32,865 bases of DNA from positions 1-32,865 of the forward strand of contig JANLGW010000127.1 of NCBI GenBank assembly GCA_024653965.1. Reading direction: 5' to 3'. Source of the DNA: Rhodospirillales bacterium. Its GTDB lineage: Bacteria; Pseudomonadota; Alphaproteobacteria; Rhodospirillales; Magnetovibrionaceae. The notes under the pieces are model-generated. The model worked only from the letters and a program-made list of their open reading frames with translations, was not told where the DNA came from and made no database searches. Positions 1 through 11,527 of the stretch are shown here, piece after piece; within the stretch, counting starts at the first letter, position 1, and every line of letters begins with the position of its first letter. The translations under genes were made by a program, and so were the position numbers.

Positions 1-1
1 C

Positions 2-532
2 CGGGTGGGCATTTTAGGCTTGGGCGAATTGGGTCAGGCGGCGGCGCACGCCCTTTTAATGCTGGGTTTTGAATCCATCTCCGGATGGAGCCGCTCGCCT
101 AAACATCTACCCGGGGTTGAAAGTTTTGCCGGTGCGGATGCGCTCGATGCTTTTTTGGCGATTACGGAAATTTTAGTTTGCCTGCTGCCCAACACACCCG
201 CGACCCGCGGTATCTTGAACCAAGCCACTCTGGCCAAACTGCCCCGGGGTGCCTTTATCATCAACGCCGGACGTGGCTCCGCCATCGACGACAACGCGCT
301 GATCGCAGCGCTGAACGACCATCGCTTAAGCGGCGCGGCGCTCGATGTGTTCAACACCGAACCGCTGCCTAAAGATCATCCTTATTGGACGATGGACAAC
401 GTCTTCATCACGCCCCACATCGCCAGCCTGACCACCGCCGATAGCGCCACCCAGGTGATCGCCGAAGGCATCGAGGCGTTGCAACAGGGTCGCAGCCCGG
501 CCAACGTCGTGGATTTGGGCCAAGGTTATTAA
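2..532 (+). CDS. ghrA: GhrA-like 2-hydroxyacid dehydrogenase, 3' part (5' end outside window)
   Basis: C-terminal 176 residues of a D-isomer 2-hydroxyacid dehydrogenase, most like glyoxylate/hydroxypyruvate reductase A, a cytosolic NAD(P)H enzyme reducing glyoxylate to glycolate and hydroxypyruvate to glycerate. The visible part opens at the Rossmann loop GLGELGQAAA, followed by WSRSPK, where an Arg after the second strand suggests NADPH use. The three catalytic positions are present: Arg in NAGRGS, Glu in NTEPLP and His in TPHIAS. The frame is open to the window edge and the first GTG is an internal codon, because about 130 residues of the substrate domain are missing; this is a window cut, not a truncation. 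The stop is only 3 bases from the stop of the convergent gene. Family membership is firm; the exact substrate is inferred. Confidence 0.85.
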   Translation, partial: RVGILGLGELGQAAAHALLMLGFESISGWSRSPKHLPGVESFAGADALDAFLAITEILVCLLPNTPATRGILNQATLAKLPRGAFIINAGRGSAIDDNALIAALNDHRLSGAALDVFNTEPLPKDHPYWTMDNVFITPHIASLTTADSATQVIAEGIEALQQGRSPANVVDLGQGY

Positions 533-535
533 TCC

Positions 536-1312
536 CTACCGAGCCAAACGATCCTTGGACATCAACGCCACCACTTCTTCCAGCCCGCGCGCGGTGCGCG
601 GGCCATATAGGAAGTCCAACAACGCCCCATCGTCTTGAGATTTGGCGATCAAGAACACGTCGTTGAGCAACGCACCCATGATCAGATGAAATGCCGACTT
701 TTCCAGTTTGGGCGTGCCCCGGGGCCGTTCCTCATTTAAGTCTTGCATGAACAGATGTTTCGCCACGTCGAAATTGCGAAACGACAGGCCTAACCGCACC
801 AATATGTTCATGAAAAACTGGCGGTGCATGAAGTTACTCATCACCGCGCGCAACACCACATCATCGCCGCGCCCCGACAGCAGCAAAATGCGCTCCGCCT
901 GATCGTTCACGCGCCGGTACACGGACATGCCGAAGATGCGCCGCATATAAATATCGATGCCGACGGATACTTGGCGATCCAACGGATCGGGGTTGAGCTT
1001 TTTATCGAACGCATGACTGAGCTTGCACGACACCAGCCGCAACAAATGCATTTTGCGCTGCTCCTGGCCGCTGGGCCGTTCGATGGGTTCGTCGTTAATG
1101 GCGATCAGTTCGATCTGTGGCAGATCGCTTACGGGCAACGATCCGCACGCGGTGCAGATCTTGTCGAGCCGCGCCAGCGTCATTTGCGCCCCGGCTTCGG
1201 CCATGGATGCGTCAAACGCATCCGGATTGGCCATTACGAAAGAAAATATTTCACTGACGATCCGCCCAACCTTATCGGGCCCGGACCGATCCTCCTGGCT
1301 GTCTTGGGCCAT
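536..1312 (-). CDS. hypothetical protein, 258 aa, soluble, mostly helical
   Basis: I do not recognise this protein. It has no signal peptide and no membrane segment. It starts with a hydrophilic acidic N-terminus, carries a Cys pair (ICTACGS, around residues 53-57) and continues with amphipathic helices rich in Leu, Met and Arg. The reading is supported as real by its full-length frame, codon use like its neighbours and a purine-rich AAAAGGGGG stretch upstream of the ATG. It lies convergent with the dehydrogenase gene and downstream of uppP on the same strand, with 89 bases between them, so co-transcription with uppP is possible. A single CxxC is not enough to claim metal binding. No function is proposed. 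Confidence 0.7.
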   Translation of the reverse strand: MAQDSQEDRSGPDKVGRIVSEIFSFVMANPDAFDASMAEAGAQMTLARLDKICTACGSLPVSDLPQIELIAINDEPIERPSGQEQRKMHLLRLVSCKLSHAFDKKLNPDPLDRQVSVGIDIYMRRIFGMSVYRRVNDQAERILLLSGRGDDVVLRAVMSNFMHRQFFMNILVRLGLSFRNFDVAKHLFMQDLNEERPRGTPKLEKSAFHLIMGALLNDVFLIAKSQDDGALLDFLYGPRTARGLEEVVALMSKDRLAR

Positions 1313-1401
1313 CGCTGGCGCCCCCTTTTAGTCACATCATTGTCTTGGCGGAGGCATTATTTACAATTTTGAAGGGTGAGAAAACAAAAATTTTGCTAAA
1401 A

Positions 1402-2211
1402 TCAGCCCACTAATCCATATGCCATAGAGAGCAAAAAGCCCCCCAAAGCAATACGATACAGCACAAACGGCGTAAAGCTGGCGCGTTTGAGCCATGCCAT
1501 CATCAAGGTTATGGCGATGATGGCTGCAACAAACGCGAGCCCCATGGCGCTAAGCGCCGTGCCGATTTGCATCGCATCATTGCTTTGATAAAGCTGCAAG
1601 CCCTTCAAAAGGCCTGCGCCGACGATGGTAGGGATGGACAACAACATGGAAAAGCGCGCGCAATCGGGCCGTTCCATGCCCAGCATGCGCCCCGCCGTCA
1701 TGGTGATGCCGCTGCGCGAAGTGCCGGGAATGAGCGCCAAAACCTGCGATGTGCCGATGATGACGACATCGCTTAAGCCTAAATGTTCCATGCGCCGCAC
1801 GGTTAGGCCGAAACGGTCGATCAGCCACAACAACACCCCAAAACTCAGCGTGGCCCAGCCGATGATTTCGATCGAACGGATGCCGTCGGGCATGGTTTTG
1901 TGCATCCAGTAGCCCACGGCGACGACCGGCACCGTGCCCAATACCAAGAAAAACGCCAGTTTTGCGCCGTCATTCACGCCCTTGCCCTTGGTCATACGCC
2001 ACAGGCCGCTCAGCATGCGCGCAATATCGCGCCATAAATACGCCATCACCGCGCCCAGCGTGCCCACATGCACCGCGACATCAATGATGATGCCCTGATC
2101 CGGCCAGCCCAAAGCCCACGGCGCCAAAACCAAGTGTGCGGAAGAACTGATCGGTAAAAATTCGGTGATGCCCTGAACGAGGGCAAGTATGGCAATGTGA
2201 AGCAGCGGCAC
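1402..2211 (-). CDS. uppP: undecaprenyl-diphosphatase UppP (BacA family)
   Basis: Integral membrane phosphatase that converts undecaprenyl diphosphate to undecaprenyl phosphate, recycling the lipid carrier for peptidoglycan and other envelope polymers. Both family signatures are visible: EFLPISSSAHLVL near the N-terminus, with the catalytic Glu/Ser region, and PGTSRSGITMTAGRMLG in the second half, with the conserved Arg-Ser. About seven or eight hydrophobic helices are seen. The frame is open further upstream to 2433, which would add 74 residues of Pro/Gly/Arg-rich sequence unlike any membrane protein. I chose the GTG at 2211, which gives MPLLHIAILALVQG and 269 aa, the usual family length, with AAGGG about 10 bases upstream. 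Confers basal bacitracin tolerance in known members. Confidence 0.9.
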   Translation of the reverse strand: MPLLHIAILALVQGITEFLPISSSAHLVLAPWALGWPDQGIIIDVAVHVGTLGAVMAYLWRDIARMLSGLWRMTKGKGVNDGAKLAFFLVLGTVPVVAVGYWMHKTMPDGIRSIEIIGWATLSFGVLLWLIDRFGLTVRRMEHLGLSDVVIIGTSQVLALIPGTSRSGITMTAGRMLGMERPDCARFSMLLSIPTIVGAGLLKGLQLYQSNDAMQIGTALSAMGLAFVAAIIAITLMMAWLKRASFTPFVLYRIALGGFLLSMAYGLVG

Positions 2212-2619
2212 GGTGCTCAGGCCCTTAAAGGTTCCAATCGAGTGGCGAATCCCCCCGGATGGCAAAACCTTAACCCAGGCCCCCAGCCCCGGCAACGCCC
2301 CGTTTGCAAAGCAAATCCGCCCCCGCGGACCGCCTTGGGCGAGGCACCGGGGCAAAGGCCCAATCGAACCGATCCGAGACGGTCGCAAAACGGCCCAAAC
2401 CCCAGCAAATCCGCGCTTTGGCGGGCCGCTCAAAAATTCTGGCCCCGGGCTTTTCTTTTGTGGTGAGTTCTTGTAATGTCGCGCCTCCGAGTTTCAGCAA
2501 AAGACGTCATAAGGCGTTGGCCGCGCCGGGAACACTGGCGGCGGACACACTTTTTAACGCCTTGAATATAAAGAATTTTCGCCCCACCTATACGGGCGAC
2601 GAGGTATGGAAACGACACA
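2212..2619. other. 408-base intergenic region between uppP and gltB (divergent)
   Basis: Non-coding stretch separating divergent uppP and gltB, so it must hold both promoters. It contains an 11-bp direct repeat AGCAAATCCGC at 2310-2320 and 2404-2414, 94 bases apart. The first copy overlaps an inverted repeat TTTGC-AAA-GCAAA (2303-2315). A weak sigma70-like pair for gltB is CGGACA (2542-2547) and TATAAA (2567-2572) with a long 19-bp spacer. I found no sigma54 TGGCAC-N5-TTGC element and no convincing NtrC site. Open frames crossing it lack start signals and family resemblance. Confidence 0.4.
2542..2572 (+). promoter_or_regulatory. weak candidate promoter for gltBD
   Basis: CGGACA (4 of 6 to the -35 consensus) and TATAAA (5 of 6 to the -10 consensus) with a 19-bp spacer, 48 bases before the gltB ATG. 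It is the best pair I can see close to the gene, but the spacing is poor, so this is tentative. Confidence 0.25.
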
Positions 2620-7266
<4,647 letters not shown>

Positions 7267-7270
7267 GACC

Positions 7271-8713
7271 ATGGGCAAACCAACCGGATTTTTGGAACAC
7301 GACCGCCACGACCGCGCCTATGCGCCGGTCAAGGAGCGTGTTGGACACTATCGTGAATTCGTCATCCCGCTCAAAGACGACGAATTAAAAACCCAGGGCG
7401 CTCGGTGCATGGATTGCGGTATCCCGTACTGCCACAACGGCTGCCCGGTAATGAACATCATTCCCGAATTCAACGACCTGACCTATCACGGCAACATGAA
7501 GACGGCGTTGGAGATTTTGCACTCCACCAACAACTTCCCGGAATTTACCGGGCGCATTTGCCCTGCCCCTTGCGAAGCATCGTGCACCTTGAACCTGGAA
7601 GATCATCCCGTCACCATCAAGACCATCGAATGCGCGATCATCGATCGGGGTTGGGCCGAAGGCTGGGTCAAGCCGCGCATCCCCAAAACCCGTACCGACA
7701 AGACCGTGGCCATCGTCGGCGCCGGTCCGGCGGGCATGGCCTGCGCTCAACAACTGGCGCGTGCCGGACACCGGGTATCGCTGTTTGAAAAAAATACCCA
7801 TGCGGGCGGTTTGTTGCGTTACGGCATTCCCGATTTCAAACTCGATAAATCCATCATCGATCGGCGCTTGGGCCAGATGCAGACCGAAGGTGTGGACTTC
7901 CGCCCCAACACCTGCATCGGTGTGGATGTTCCCGTGGCCAAGCTGATGGCAGACTTCGACGCCATCGTGCTTACCGGCGGCGCGGAAAAACCGCGCGACT
8001 TGCCAATCCCCGGGCGTGAATTGAACGGCGTGCATTTCGCGCTGGAATTCCTCACCCAACAAAACCGTCGCAACGGCAACGAGGCGTTCAATGAAGCGGA
8101 TATTTTAGCCACCGGCAAAAACGTGTTGGTCATCGGCGGCGGCGATACGGGTTCGGATTGCGTCGGCACCTCGGTGCGCCAGGGCGCAACCTCGATCACG
8201 CAAATCGAAATTCTGCCCAAGCCCCCGGCCAAGGAAAACAAGCTCGCCACGTGGCCCAACTGGCCGCAAAAATTGCGCACTTCGAGCAGCCACGAAGAAG
8301 GCTGCACGCGCGATTGGAACGTCGTCACCAAGGCGTTTGTGGGCGACGCCAACGGCAACTTAAAGGCCGCCAAGTGCATGCGCGTGGAATGGAAACCCGA
8401 CGACAAGGGCCAATTCCAAATGAGCGAAATCGCCGGTTCGGAATTTGAAATCCTCTGCGAACGCGCGTTCCTCGCCATGGGCTTTGTGCATCCGGTACAC
8501 GAAGGCTTGATCGACGATCTGGGCGTGAACAAAGACGGGCGCGGCAACGTAGCCGCCGACACCGAAAACTATCAAACCTCCAACGCCAAAGTCTTTGCCG
8601 CGGGCGACATGCGCCGCGGCCAGTCCTTGGTGGTATGGGCCATCCGCGAAGGACGCCAAGCGGCGCGCGCGGTGGATGAATTTTTGATGGGTTCGACCGA
8701 ACTGCCGCGTTAG
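7271..8713 (+). CDS. gltD: glutamate synthase (NADPH) small subunit
   Basis: Small (beta) subunit of glutamate synthase, 480 aa, standard length. It takes electrons from NADPH through FAD and passes them via 4Fe-4S clusters to the FMN of GltB. The N-terminal cysteine sets are C46-x2-C49-x4-C54-x3-C58 and C97-x3-C101-x3-C105. The FAD loop [12 protein letters not shown] follows (about residues 146-157) and the NADPH loop [11 protein letters not shown] near residue 290. The C-terminus has the FAD-contacting [16 protein letters not shown]. It begins 4 bases after the gltB stop and is closed by a strong hairpin terminator. Confidence 0.97.
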   Translation: MGKPTGFLEHDRHDRAYAPVKERVGHYREFVIPLKDDELKTQGARCMDCGIPYCHNGCPVMNIIPEFNDLTYHGNMKTALEILHSTNNFPEFTGRICPAPCEASCTLNLEDHPVTIKTIECAIIDRGWAEGWVKPRIPKTRTDKTVAIVGAGPAGMACAQQLARAGHRVSLFEKNTHAGGLLRYGIPDFKLDKSIIDRRLGQMQTEGVDFRPNTCIGVDVPVAKLMADFDAIVLTGGAEKPRDLPIPGRELNGVHFALEFLTQQNRRNGNEAFNEADILATGKNVLVIGGGDTGSDCVGTSVRQGATSITQIEILPKPPAKENKLATWPNWPQKLRTSSSHEEGCTRDWNVVTKAFVGDANGNLKAAKCMRVEWKPDDKGQFQMSEIAGSEFEILCERAFLAMGFVHPVHEGLIDDLGVNKDGRGNVAADTENYQTSNAKVFAAGDMRRGQSLVVWAIREGRQAARAVDEFLMGSTELPR

Positions 8714-8733
8714 GGCGCAGCAACACCAAAATC

Positions 8734-8765
8734 AAAGGGCCGCTTCGTTTGAGCGGCCCTTTTTA
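8734..8765. terminator. intrinsic terminator after gltD, probably bidirectional
   Basis: Perfect 11-bp stem AAAGGGCCGCT / AGCGGCCCTTT (8734-8744 and 8752-8762) with a 7-base loop, followed by T residues on the plus strand and preceded by A residues that read as U on the minus strand. It sits exactly between the gltD stop and the stop of the convergent minus-strand gene, so it can serve both. Confidence 0.92.
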
Positions 8766-9347
8766 TATCAGAAACCGGTCATCCACACGGAACACGCCCT
8801 TGATGCAGTCAGGATTACAAACACAAATTTGAATGTGGTTTTTTTCTCTGAACCCGGCACCAGGGTAGACCTCATCCCCCTCGACAAACACACCCTTTAC
8901 CGTGTCGATTTTCGGCTGATTTTGTTCTTGTAAAATCAAATGCGCTAAATTTACAACCATACAATCAAGATTGCGTCGCAATAAATCTTTGCTATTTTCA
9001 GGAAGCACGCAGTTAACATATTCCAAAGACTGTTTCAGTGTTTTATAAGATTCTTTAATAACTGAAATGCCACTAGAGGTCATCAAATCCAAGCACACGC
9101 GCGGTTCAATAATCGCACCAATTACCCAAGGGTTCTTGATACTCGATTTTTTTCCATGCCGCGACTGAACTTCACGGGCAAACTCTAATCCACGCATCGG
9201 ATTGGCCTCCCAGAAATAAATTCCGTGACCTAACCAATCATATTCGTTATCGCTTTGCCTGAACGGTTCGCCAGCCAACAACCGCTCTCCGACATCGCGG
9301 TCGCAACCGTGATAACCGAGGATGAACGCGGAGTGCAGCGTATGCAT
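8763..9347 (-). CDS. hypothetical protein with ADP-ribosyltransferase-like features; candidate toxin
   Basis: 194-aa soluble protein of unknown function. Near the N-terminus it has LGYHGCDRDV (His13) and then LGHGIYFWEANPMRGLEFA (Tyr44, Glu47); near the C-terminus KNHIQICVCNPDCIKGVF. A His-Gly motif, then a Gly-x-Tyr-Phe strand, then a late strand with Gln/Glu is the order seen in the H-Y-[EQ] class of ADP-ribosyltransferase folds (PARP-like, DUF3990-like). This fold call is inference from motif order, not an established match. It follows a 71-aa basic protein by 3 bases on the same strand, the usual small-partner-first layout of a toxin-antitoxin pair. Local base composition is strikingly AT-rich (8941-9060 counts to about 33% GC against about 55% for 8041-8100), pointing to recent acquisition. 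Alternatives: an RNA- or nucleotide-acting enzyme, or an orphan cargo gene. Confidence 0.8.
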   Translation of the reverse strand: MHTLHSAFILGYHGCDRDVGERLLAGEPFRQSDNEYDWLGHGIYFWEANPMRGLEFAREVQSRHGKKSSIKNPWVIGAIIEPRVCLDLMTSSGISVIKESYKTLKQSLEYVNCVLPENSKDLLRRNLDCMVVNLAHLILQEQNQPKIDTVKGVFVEGDEVYPGAGFREKNHIQICVCNPDCIKGVFRVDDRFLI

Positions 9348-9350
9348 TGC

Positions 9351-9566
9351 TTATTTTTTATAATGGGAACGCAAATTGCCGGACGTTGTATAAATTCCAG
9401 CATCCACAAGCACCTTTAACGCAGCAGCTTTTGACTTAATATTTTTTCTGATTTTAACAGCGGCCCGACGAAACTCGTCCGCATCCACCGTCCGCACTTC
9501 CGCGAAGGCGGATGAAGACGACGATCTTGACGCTTGACGCACAGAAGCTGAGGCTTGTTTTTTCAT
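9351..9566 (-). CDS. small basic protein, candidate antitoxin partner of the downstream gene
   Basis: 71-aa protein. The N-terminus is rich in Lys, Ser and Arg and looks disordered (residues 1-20); residues 27-50 form a likely helix (DADEFRRAAVKIRKNIKSK), and the end reads LVDAGIYTTSGNLRSHYKK. I know this style of tail (AGIYT..GNL..HY) from small conserved proteins of unknown function encoded beside other genes, but cannot name the family securely. The gene is first in a two-gene unit: its stop is 3 bases before the next ATG, implying translational coupling. A promoter with an overlapping palindrome lies 74-102 bases upstream. Antitoxin role is inferred from size, charge, order and spacing only. 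Confidence 0.72.
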   Translation of the reverse strand: MKKQASASVRQASRSSSSSAFAEVRTVDADEFRRAAVKIRKNIKSKAAALKVLVDAGIYTTSGNLRSHYKK

Positions 9567-9632
9567 GCTCTTACTATTTCATATTTTTTCTGAACTGAAA
9601 AGGATCAAGGTAAGCACATTTTGTATTTAGCA

Positions 9633-9660
9633 TTGCCAAAATATAGTGTTGTCCTATATC
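9633..9660 (+). promoter_or_regulatory. candidate promoter for the zinc-ribbon gene
   Basis: TTGCCA (9633-9638), 16-base spacer, TATATC (9655-9660), about 40 bases before the ATG at 9700. It overlaps the minus-strand promoter almost completely, so the two may compete for polymerase. Confidence 0.35.
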
Positions 9661-9668
9661 TCTCCCAA
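9640..9668 (-). promoter_or_regulatory. promoter of the candidate toxin-antitoxin pair
   Basis: Reading the minus strand: TTGGGA (9668-9663) as -35, exactly 17 bases of spacer, then TATATT (9645-9640) as -10. Transcription would start near 9633, leaving about 67 bases of leader before the ATG at 9566. The spacer and -10 are covered by the inverted repeat at 9641-9659. Confidence 0.55.
9641..9659. promoter_or_regulatory. candidate operator, perfect inverted repeat ATATAG-N7-CTATAT
   Basis: ATATAG (9641-9646) and CTATAT (9654-9659) are perfect 6-base arms around 7 bases, covering the -10 and spacer of the minus-strand promoter and also the -10 of a plus-strand promoter toward the zinc-ribbon gene. 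This placement is typical of an autorepressor site. The binding protein is unknown; the 71-aa protein is the natural candidate. Confidence 0.5.
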
Positions 9669-9699
9669 CTTTTTCCCTCACCCTTAAAGGTCACACCAG

Positions 9700-9936
9700 A
9701 TGATTTCCTACACCCTGATTTGCGCCAAAGGCCATGAATTTGCTGAACATTTCGACGATTTTGACGACTGTCAGGCCAAGCTAAAGGCCAAGGCATTAAA
9801 GTGCCCGACTTGCGGCTCCAAAAGCCTGACGAAGGGCCTGAGCGCCCCCAACGTCGGCGGCCAAGCCGCGGCCCCCGCTCCCACTTGCCCGGCGGCGGGC
9901 GGCTGCATGAACGGCGCGTGCGGGTTAAAACGCTGA
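9700..9936 (+). CDS. small zinc-ribbon protein (FmdB/DUF1178-like N-terminus)
   Basis: 78-aa protein beginning ISYTLICAKGHEF, then CPTCGSKSLTKGLSAPNV. The Cys near the start plus the CxxC knuckle, and the phrase K-x-L-S-A-P, match the opening of DUF1178 and the FmdB-type regulatory zinc ribbon. DUF1178 proteins are usually about twice this length, and here the remainder is replaced by an Ala/Pro linker and a second Cys group, CPAAGGCMNGACG, which could hold another metal. AAAGGT lies about 9 bases before the ATG. The function of the family is unknown. The gene diverges from the candidate toxin-antitoxin unit and is followed by trkH on the same strand after 120 bases. Confidence 0.75.
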   Translation: MISYTLICAKGHEFAEHFDDFDDCQAKLKAKALKCPTCGSKSLTKGLSAPNVGGQAAAPAPTCPAAGGCMNGACGLKR

Positions 9937-10011
9937 TCCGCCACCACCAAATTCAGCACGCATCAGCTCCGCAAAATAAACATGCCTTTTCGACCTTTCT
10001 CGGCGTAATAT

Positions 10012-10050
10012 CCCCCCAACTTTAGAAGGGGGGGCTTGTGATTTAAGCCC
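10012..10050 (+). promoter_or_regulatory. two overlapping, mutually exclusive hairpins in the trkH leader
   Basis: Hairpin 1 pairs CCCCCC (10012-10017) with the G-run at 10028-10034. Hairpin 2 pairs GGGCTT (10032-10037) with AAGCCC (10045-10050) around a 7-base loop. Both need G10032-10034, so only one can form. Hairpin 2 ends 6 bases before the trkH ATG and would occlude the ribosome site; no ordinary Shine-Dalgarno is visible there. There is no T-tract, so a simple terminator is unlikely. Confidence 0.4.
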
Positions 10051-10056
10051 GGCGTC

Positions 10057-11517
10057 ATGAAGCTTATCGATACCTTCCGCCCGGTTTTATACATCAACGG
10101 GCTATTCCTGATTATCCTCTCGGTCGGCATGATCGCGCCCTTGGTGGTCGATTTCGCCGCAGACAATACCGATTGGCAGGTGTTTTTGGTCAGCGCCTTG
10201 GCGGCGTTTCTGTGCGGCACCTTGCTGGCGACCTCCCAGGCCGGGCACATCGATGAAATCAACCTCAAACAGGCCTTTTTGCTCACCACCACCAGCTGGT
10301 TGACGCTGGCGCTGTTCGCGGCGTTGCCGTTCCGCTTTTCCACCTTGGAACTCAGCATGGCGGATGCCTTTTTCGAAGCCATGTCGGGACTGACCACCAC
10401 CGGATCAACGGTGCTTTCAGGACTCGATAACATGGCGCCCGGCATCTTGTTATGGCGCGCCATTTTGCACATGATGGGCGGCATCGGCATCATCGTCATG
10501 GCCATCACCATTTTGCCGTTTTTACGTTCGGGCGGCATGCAACTGTTTCGCACCGAATCTTCCGGCGGTACGGATGAGCGTGTGGTGCCGCGCGTCAAAC
10601 GCATGACCTTAGGGTTAATGCTGATTTATGGCGGGCTGACCATCATTTGCGGCATCGCCTTGTGGCTCGCGGGCATGACGCCTTTCGACGCCGCCGTGCA
10701 CGCCATGGCGACCATCCCTACGGGTGGTTTTTCCTCCCACGACGCTTCAATCGGATTTTTCCACAGCCCGCTCATCGAAAATCTGATCACGTTGTTCATG
10801 ATCTCCGGCGCGTTCCCCTTCATCGCTTATCTGCGCACCGTTCATGGGCAATTTTCGGCCATCCCCACCGATCCCCAGGTGCGCGGCCTGTTGCTCGTGT
10901 TGCTTACGACGACCCTGATCCTCACCCTATGGCTGGTATTTACGGGCCAGTACGCGCCGGGTGACGCGGTGCGCTTGGCGGCGTTCAACATTACCTCTGT
11001 GATCACCACCACGGGTTTTGCTTCCGCCGATTACAGTTTGTGGGGCAGCTTGCCCTTGGGCGTATTCATGCTCATCACCTTCGTCGGCGGCTGCACGGGC
11101 TCCACCAGCGGCGGCATTAAAATATTGCGCTTTCAGATTTTGAAAAAGGCGTTTAACGGCTATCTGCAACGCCTCGTTTATCCGCACGTCATCCGCCCGG
11201 CCACCATCGGCACCAGCCGCATCACCCCCGACGTGGTGATGGGCGTTTTAGTTTTTATTATCGTTTATTGTCTAACCACCGGGTTTTTCACGTTACTCTT
11301 AACCGCTCTTGGCCTCGATCTGGTGACAGCGTTCACGGGTGCCGCCACCGCCATCAGCAATGTCGGCCCCGGACTGGGCGCCATCGTCGGCCCGGCAGGA
11401 AATTTTCAGCCCTTATCGGACGGCGCCAAATGGGTGCTGGCCATCGCCATGCTGCTGGGACGGCTGGAATTTTTCACCGTTTTGGTGTTATTCACGCCCG
11501 CCTATTGGCGCTCTTGA
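10057..11517 (+). CDS. trkH: Trk-type potassium uptake protein TrkH
   Basis: Inner-membrane K+ channel subunit, 486 aa, the usual length for TrkH/TrkG. The family has four pseudo-repeats of helix-pore-helix, and the four selectivity segments are visible in order: TTTGSTVLSG, IPTGGFSSHD, TTTGFASADY and AISNVGPGLG. The intramembrane gate region after the third repeat reads GGCTGSTSGGIKILRFQ. TrkH normally works with the cytosolic NAD/ATP-binding ring protein TrkA, not encoded here. The ATG at 10057 gives the expected cytosolic MKLIDTFRPVLYINGL start. The leader contains competing hairpins that may control translation. It converges on a diguanylate cyclase gene, with 10 bases between the stops. 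Confidence 0.95.
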   Translation: MKLIDTFRPVLYINGLFLIILSVGMIAPLVVDFAADNTDWQVFLVSALAAFLCGTLLATSQAGHIDEINLKQAFLLTTTSWLTLALFAALPFRFSTLELSMADAFFEAMSGLTTTGSTVLSGLDNMAPGILLWRAILHMMGGIGIIVMAITILPFLRSGGMQLFRTESSGGTDERVVPRVKRMTLGLMLIYGGLTIICGIALWLAGMTPFDAAVHAMATIPTGGFSSHDASIGFFHSPLIENLITLFMISGAFPFIAYLRTVHGQFSAIPTDPQVRGLLLVLLTTTLILTLWLVFTGQYAPGDAVRLAAFNITSVITTTGFASADYSLWGSLPLGVFMLITFVGGCTGSTSGGIKILRFQILKKAFNGYLQRLVYPHVIRPATIGTSRITPDVVMGVLVFIIVYCLTTGFFTLLLTALGLDLVTAFTGAATAISNVGPGLGAIVGPAGNFQPLSDGAKWVLAIAMLLGRLEFFTVLVLFTPAYWRS

Positions 11518-11527
11518 CCCTGCGAGC

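Noticed and set aside
2212-2433. 74-residue N-terminal extension of UppP
   Set aside because: Pro/Gly/Arg-rich sequence that does not fit the family; the GTG at 2211 restores the normal 269-aa protein with a usable ribosome site.
9605-9796. 63-codon open frame on the minus strand between the small partner gene and the zinc-ribbon gene
   Set aside because: It covers the divergent promoters and the start of the zinc-ribbon gene and has no ribosome site or family resemblance.
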